This document shows, one piece after another, positions 58,185-64,000 of a stretch of 64,000 nucleotides of DNA. The notes below the pieces were generated by a model that was not told the origin of the DNA, made no database searches, and worked only from the letters and a program-made list of their open reading frames with translations. How positions within the stretch are numbered: the first letter of the stretch is position 1; every line of letters begins with the position of its first letter. Source of the stretch: Coleophoma eucalyptorum (lineage: Eukaryota; Ascomycota; Leotiomycetes; Helotiales; Dermateaceae). A program made the position numbers and the translations under genes. The stretch is from the NCBI GenBank assembly GCA_026120035.1, contig JALRME010000002.1:2474726-2538725 (forward strand). The letters run 5' to 3'.

Positions 58185-60938
58185 CTATAGGTTCAGAAAA
58201 TCCCCAAGAAAGAGCGAGGATAATCGCCCTGCATCATTATATCCTTTACTTCGCTCGTTGCCATTCTCCAGGTCCCCGTTGGTTGCTCGATGGTTCCTAA
58301 TTTCACCGGCTACAGGATAAGTCATTTATCATCGACATAATGGGATTAAAAAAGGCTTACCAAACTCGCTGAGAATGCAATTCACATCATCCACCAGCTG
58401 TTCTTCCCTAGCCGCCATTTGACGTCCCCTCCAGCCATCTCGAATCGGATTGCAGCTTTCCTTACCAGCTTTGCGCGTTTTGAATCGGCTGTGGAATATC
58501 TCTTTACATCGCTCAAAGAGCTGTACCCGGGTTGAAATTAGGACTTGGTGGAATACCGCCCTCTCCGTTGCCGCATCAGCTCCGTGGTGCCGGATATTGC
58601 CTTCGCAATAGTACCAGGCAGCCACTAACGTCCGGTCCATTACAAGCAGCAGAATCAGGAAGACACTGAAACTTGTTACCCATCGGTGTCCATGGTTCGC
58701 TGAGGCAGTGCTAGTACCAGTAGTTGCCCACATCAAGTTATGCCACTGTTGGAGACAATCAATGATGCGCTTCTTTTGCGCCATGAACAGTGTCAGTTTC
58801 ATTTGCCGCTGTGCACAACGAGCGCCCGAATTGGGCTCATATATCTGACCCGTGCGGCTAGAGACTAAGTTAAGTGACCTCTGGTCGAGGACTAGACTAT
58901 TGCCGAGCATACTACAAATGACGTGGACCTCGAGTGCGGTCCGAAGAATTTTACACTGACATGTCAGCTGCGTTCCAGTTTTGGGGGGTTCTTCCTACCT
59001 CGTCTCCTTCTTGCAGGCCCGCCTGGTAAAACTTGCATATGGCCTCAAATAGCCGCTCTGCAAATTCTGATTCCTGGTCCTGATAAGCATCCTGAATATG
59101 ACTTTCTAGGTCCGTTTTCACACAATCCTCTAGCTCTCGGATAAATTCTTCCTCCATCTGAGCCATTGCCGTTGGAGGGATAGCTATTGGAGGACTTTTC
59201 TTCTTAATGAGAATTGGCGAGTCTCCGTTTACAATGGCTTGATGTTGAAAGCCAAGCTCCGCGTTCCTGCCACGTAGTACAAGCGTTACCACGTCCACAT
59301 GCAAAGGCTGTCTAGAACCCCAATGGACCCGCACTGTCAGTGTCTCTTTTCCCCAGCCAGTGGCATATTCGCCAAGAAATGCTTCGACATTCTCGGGGGT
59401 AAAATGACCCGTAAGGTAATCTAGTCGAGTTACATATTGCTCAAGGAAACAAAGCAGTTGTTTATGGTGCTTACCTGGTATCAAGAACCCATTCAATGCT
59501 TCGATAGGGTCATTGAAGCATGGAAGATGGCAGAATCGCCGTTTGCCGTGGAGTCTGGAGCATTGCTCACACGTAGATCCACGCGAGAACGGAGAGCACT
59601 GCTAATGGTTACATGAGATTCAATAAAGGCACATAGTAGCATACGTACCTTGACCTTCGATAGATGGCATGCCCAACATGCTCCAGCATTACGCACCTCC
59701 AATGCTTCTCGTTTCCCTTTCGTGGTCAGGGGCCGCATCCGACCTCGCTGTGGCTTTGACTTTTCAATGCCAGCCTTGACGCTAAAGATATGGGAATGAT
59801 GTTCCGCCATATGCTGCTGCCAGGAGGCCTCAGTCCGGTAATGCGCATCGTTCCTCGCCAGGTTTCCTGGCTCATATTCCTGCCAGTGTTGCCTGGTTTC
59901 ATTGGGACTAGAAGCCTCGGACGTAGTTGAATCGCCTCTAATAATTACCTCGCTGTTCTGCAAAGGAGAGGTCGATCCACCTCGGGCGGTATTAAGAGCT
60001 CCAACACCAGGACCTGTAACTGCAGGATTTATAGCAGCTAGCGCACCGACGGCATTCCATGGGAATTGGAAGTTAGCATCGACATAATGAGGAGCAAACG
60101 TCTGGGCTACTGGTGCGGACGATGGCCCCAACGAAGTCCACACAGAGTTAGCGTCTTCGGTTGACCAAGTGGTTGGAGCATTGAATCCGTCAGTCTCGAA
60201 GGAGAATATGTCTTGCTGTGTTGGTGAAGGTGTGTTGATTGGACTGGACATGCTTTTTATCTGTCCCTGTTGGAAGTAGTCCTTGGACTGAAAATCTTGG
60301 ATTAGGTCATGCTGACTTCTTGGCGATCCGTACAAAGAAGTGTTCGCAGACGGAATCACATAGCCTTCGGACATGGGTGAGGTAAAAGTGTTGGGACTTG
60401 GGCAAGTTACATATTCGAAGCTCCCGTAACTCTCCACGGCCATCTGTGCCTCCAGCATGGACAACTCGTCGTGATCTTGGCTTAAGGTCCCTACATGAGG
60501 AAGTGGTACTTGTTCCCAAGACATCCCCAGCGGGTGATCCAATGTTTGAGAGTGAAAACCATCGTGCAGCGCTGCTACATCGGTGGTGTCCGTAAAGTTG
60601 GAGGCTGCCGTGATCGATGCTGGACTTTCGGTTCCTAGCCAAGTGGGAGACCATGCATCCTCACCTTGATCATTCGGCTGGAGAGGCCCCGATCCACCTG
60701 GCGAGGCAGTCGTCAGGTTAAGGTAATTAAAGAAGCCCAGACTCCCATTCTGTCCGGGCGCATGTTGGAAAATAATTTCGTGGCCGACCTGCGATGCTGG
60801 ACTTCCAGGAGACGATGATGTGGCAAGATTAAGATAATAATTCAGCGCAGCGTGTCTCTGATTGGTTGTTCTCGATGTCCTCCTTCGCGACGGTGCGGGA
60901 ACCCTCCTGACTTGAGGCAGTGAGGTGTCAATCATCAT
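58185..60938 (-). CDS. Zn2Cys6 (zinc binuclear cluster) transcription regulator, 851 aa
   Basis: Fungal-specific transcription factor. Five exons: 60938-59649, 59598-59475, 59420-58999, 58955-58361 and 58309-58185; introns are 43-54 nt and all phases agree. Residues 1-400 are Ser/Gly/Asn-rich and disordered, a likely activation or regulatory region. The cluster is internal (residues 421-453): CWACHLSKVK is joined over an intron to CSPFSRGSTCEQCSRLHGKR and RFC. Spacing is C-x2-C-x6-C-x8-C-x2-C-x9-C, preceded by basic RPLTTKGKREALEVR. Downstream, EALNGFLIPDYLTGHFTPEN, AFLGEYATGWGKETLTVRVH and EDCVKTDLESHIQDAYQDQE look like the helical middle region of this type, and FSVFLILLLVMDRTLVAAWY is a hydrophobic helix near residue 690. 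There is no neighbouring metabolic cluster, so the target is unknown. An in-frame second ATG follows the first directly. Confidence 0.9.
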
Positions 60939-62400
60939 CTATGGCATAGTTGGAAGCTTGCTTTCTTTTTCTCGTGGGAGCGATCGAGGTTGAAAGGAAA
61001 CCTTCCCAGCCCAAGTCTTTATGATAGGAAAGCAGTCTTTGATAGTACAGTTTCTGTAGGCTCTAGCGCAGTCAGCGCAGCGCACATTGTTCGAGCGCGC
61101 CGTTCTGTTTGGGATGCTGCACAAGAGCCCCAAAGCATGCCTCAATTGGCCTGCGCAGATACTCGGCGGTGTGGACTCGAATAGTGTACATGACAAGCCT
61201 TACTGGAAACGCAACACCGAATAGCCTGCTGGCGAATAGCAACGACGGCGAGGCCACTAGAGGGGCATGTTGGCAGTTGCTGCATGACTATTGCAGGCAA
61301 GCGAGCCTTTGCCATTCGTGGCTCCTCTGCGGCATTGCGACATGCCTCGATCCCATACACTCCTCTCACCCGCCGTGCTCGCTCGACTCCCAGGCGCCAA
61401 TTACTTACCTATAAGTTATAACCGACCCAACGACTCAACCATTGCAGTTTTCCCCGCCCAACCTCTCCGTACTTACTAGAGGTACTTTCGATAAGGTCCC
61501 CCGGACTGAAAGGAAGGGCCCCTCGCCAGAGGGGACAACGACATGTATCACTGACGGTGTGGTTTAGGGTGGGGGAGCAACCAACAATGCATGCCTAGTC
61601 CCATTGAAGGGCGCCGAAAGGGAGAGCTGAAGTCGAGCTCATCTGCTGATCTAAAGCCGCCAAGAGTGGTGGAGCGGCGTGCGGTTCTGGCACTATCACG
61701 AGTAATGAATTGCGCTGGTTTTGGTGGGGTCCACCTCTCGAGTATCGATCGCCTTGACTTAACTTCCGTCCTTTTTACCGGGATAAGGCGGAGAAGCAAG
61801 CTTGTTGGTACCTTAGGCATAAAGTAGCTTCGTTGACTCCTCTTCCTTCAAGTATCTTAATCACATGATGCAGATGCATCGGGGTTATTGTTCTGTGCCC
61901 CCAGTGTTAACCATGGTATTATAACCCTGTAATATTGAGTAAGGTTATTTGTAGATACGTGGGTTAAGCCATCCCTCCCCAATCACCTGAGCCAAAATAA
62001 AAAATATTACGGTAATCAGTGTCAACTTGATTACACTTAATACTATTTATATGTAAATGCCATTGATATTATCACGTGACCATATATTTATACCGTCATC
62101 TATGGTACAGGGAGAAAATAGTCTTATTATACTCTTTACTGGATAAACCACTGGGCGCGATACAACTATTTGAGATCTGTAATAGAAGGGACATTTGAAT
62201 AATAACGTAGTCATTCCACAGGCGGACAACGACATATACGAGTAATACATTTTGAATTATACTAAAATTTGTATGATTTAAGATCTATAGCAACACAAAG
62301 GATATAAAGGATATAAGTATTGGGATATTTTCAAGTAAATAGCTTATATTTGGGTAAACCAGGAGTTTAGGGCTAGGTCAGACCTGAATAAGACCTGTAA
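60939..62400. other. Upstream region of the Zn2Cys6 gene, becoming AT-rich
   Basis: Holds the Zn2Cys6 promoter and leader (CT-rich on the minus strand near 60940-61200). GC content drops sharply after about 61850. No gene is seen; open frames of 60-100 codons have no motifs. Confidence 0.5.
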
Positions 62401-63010
62401 TTGGTAGGCTACAAACTGGATGTCCATGGGCTGGGGTTTCAATTTGTAAACCACCCACTGGTTTTTATCTATATGGGCTGGTTTTATTTTTTTTGAAAAT
62501 CTGAAAAATACCTACTACATAAAAAATTAACCCATGGGTTTTCACTTAATATAGGAGTTCATCTAGCATAAAGGGGTCCTAAAAGAATGGGGGGGGGTCC
62601 AAAGGGGGAGATCTCTTGAATTTTGACTATTAATCTCGACACTGGATTGAATTCGACTTTAAACATCAACTTTGGATTTGGACTTTAATATGGATTTGGA
62701 CTTTAATAAGTCAAAATTCAAAGTTGAAAACGAGAGTCAAAATCCAAGAGACCTCTCTGTGGTGGGATCCTCCCTCCCTTTATAACCTCCGCTCCTCTGG
62801 AAACTCACTGCCTCAAGAATACTGCGCGATTACATAATCATGTATCACTATGTAATGGTTATATAGTCTGGTCAAGAGCACACTGGTTCTTCAACCTAGT
62901 GGTTAACCAGCGGTCTGGTTCCTGAGTTGGAAAATTTGAAAAACCACTCACTGGTCCGGTCTGATTTATGGCTGGTCTGGTTTTTATGGGTTTGGTGCGC
63001 AGCCTACCAA
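62401..63010. mobile_element. Palindromic, probably non-autonomous DNA-transposon relic
   Basis: The ends are inverted copies of TTGGTAGGCT (62401-62410 and 63001-63010). Just inside each end lie several CTGGT(C/T)TGG-like subterminal motifs in both orientations, an arrangement seen in hAT-type elements. The 610-bp interior has no coding frame. No matching 8-bp target duplication can be seen, so ends and class are tentative. A second foldback sits inside (about 62608-62755). Confidence 0.5.
62608..62755. repeat. Foldback (inverted repeat) nested in the palindromic element
   Basis: AGATCTCTTGAATTTTGACT near 62609-62628 matches, inverted, AGTCAAAATCCAAGAGACCT near 62734-62753 with few mismatches. 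Between them lies a direct repeat of ATTTGGACTTTAAT (two copies, 62675-62708) and an inverted partner of TCAACTTTGGATTT. The whole segment could form a long imperfect hairpin. Confidence 0.6.
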
Positions 63011-63579
63011 CAATTATAATACCGAATGGAAGGAGTACATTATTCTTACCAAGTCACAGAATGAAATAGAATTCCTATACAACTGTGAAGGGAGTACCTA
63101 GGTATGGAAACAGTTGTGTCATTTAAGATAGCGAAACTAGCTACGAGTAAGTACATACCTAATTACAGAGTGCGAGTTGTCCGTAATGAAGCCTTACATG
63201 ATACGATATAGAAGGAAACCAATGTAGCGACGAAACCCCAAACGAAAAGGGAAGATATGTTTAGATACTGTCCGAGTTAAGCGACATTAAGACAAATTCA
63301 AAGGCCTTGCCAAGGATAGAATAAGTATGCCGGACACAAAACGGGCGTCTTTATTAAGTTGCTATATGTAGAATAGAAAAAACCACCAAGCATAGATGTA
63401 ATAATGCTTGACAGGGAAACTAGACATTATAACAGATGGAAAGGGCAGGGATATCATAGAACGAAGCTATAGATACCGGAAAAGTCGAAGAAAAGAACAG
63501 TCTTTCAAAAATCCCCGTAGATAGCGAGACGTACACTTCGATATAGCGTTATCCAAGAGAACAAGAAAAAGCAAAAGAT
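63011..63579. other. Intergenic sequence flanking the AT-rich tract
   Basis: Purine-rich, moderately AT-rich sequence with no supportable gene. It may be a less heavily mutated part of the same repeat that follows. Confidence 0.4.
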
Positions 63580-64000
63580 AACAATTTAGACTTTAAATTT
63601 TATACAAAGGTTTTATAACTATAAATAACGAGCTAAGGTAGATTTGAGTTAAATATAGGACAGTAGTATTAGATATAGTATAATATTATAATCTATGTAT
63701 TTTATATAATAAAAACAGACTTAGAATATCCTTTAAAGGTAACCTAAGTCGACTTTTACGCTTTGTTTATAGTATAATTTACGTAAACCTAAACTTAGAC
63801 CATACGCTAAACTAATTAATCTAAACTTAGACTAGACTATCGTATATGTTTTATATATATTTACTTACTAGCGTAAGTCTTACTTATATATATAGACCTT
63901 ATTTTCTATAAGAAATAAGGTAAGCTCCAAAAATTAAATAATACTAGTTACTTATTATTATCCTATTGTTTCTTATTTACCTAACTTCCTTATATTATTA
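63580..64000. repeat. Very AT-rich, TpA-rich tract, RIP-like
   Basis: Sequence to the window edge is dominated by TpA steps, with CpA and TpG nearly absent. That is the signature left by repeat-induced point mutation (C to T, preferentially at CpA) on duplicated DNA in ascomycetes. No reading frame survives. It most likely belongs to a dead transposon extending beyond the window. Confidence 0.65.

Noticed and set aside
1..64000. tRNA, rRNA or CRISPR features
   Set aside because: No B-box-like GGTTCRANYCC with a matching cloverleaf was found by eye, no rRNA core sequences, and no regularly spaced direct repeats. A tRNAscan run would be decisive for small RNA genes.

Overview
The window is genomic DNA of a filamentous ascomycete. 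The evidence is short spliceosomal introns (mostly 43-75 nt, GTAAGT/GTATGT-type donors, CTAAC-like branch points), pyrimidine-rich 5' leaders, kilobase-scale promoters, and fungal gene families: an Fmp27-type lipid bridge, an RGS-LOV photoreceptor, a SAT4-type 7TM protein, and a Zn2Cys6 regulator. A very AT- and TpA-rich right end looks like a RIP-mutated repeat. A leotiomycete-like fungus is my best guess, but the sequence alone does not fix the class.

Layout. 1-826 (-) is the 5' part of DNA ligase IV, cut by the window edge. 827-6022 is gene-poor and leads into a long leader for an intronless gene of unknown function (6023-7507, +). 9816-18686 (-) is a huge single-exon FMP27/BLTP2 gene. A Tim17/22/23-fold gene (19803-20719, -) is divergent from an eIF4B (TIF3) gene (21221-23360, +). 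Rrp5 (24957-30464, -) is divergent from a YML020W-like alpha/beta-hydrolase gene (30779-33571, +). A ruined cytochrome P450 gene follows (about 33960-35812, +). Next comes a tight cluster: Dot1 (36238-37778, +), Atg16 (37999-38709, -), Ypt7/Rab7 (39149-40148, +) and an SLC35F5-type vacuolar transporter (40866-42304, +).

42883-51516 is more accessory: a SAT4/rhodopsin-fold 7TM gene with a frame problem at a G run, a membrane-anchored heme-oxygenase-like gene (44717-46233, -), a 3 kb divergent spacer, and an RGS-LOV flavoprotein gene (49233-51516, +) that keeps its photoactive cysteine. 51517-58184 is almost empty; it holds one candidate two-exon micro-gene (54664-54865, -) with a TATA box, plus low-complexity repeats. 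A Zn2Cys6 regulator (58185-60938, -) is the last gene. The right end (61-64 kb) holds a palindromic transposon relic and the AT-rich tract.

The left two thirds is mostly housekeeping: DNA repair, ribosome biogenesis, translation, chromatin, autophagy and vacuole fusion. The right third is regulatory and sensory. Exon boundaries were read by eye from splice signals and reading-frame continuity; products were assigned from family motifs remembered, not from a database search.
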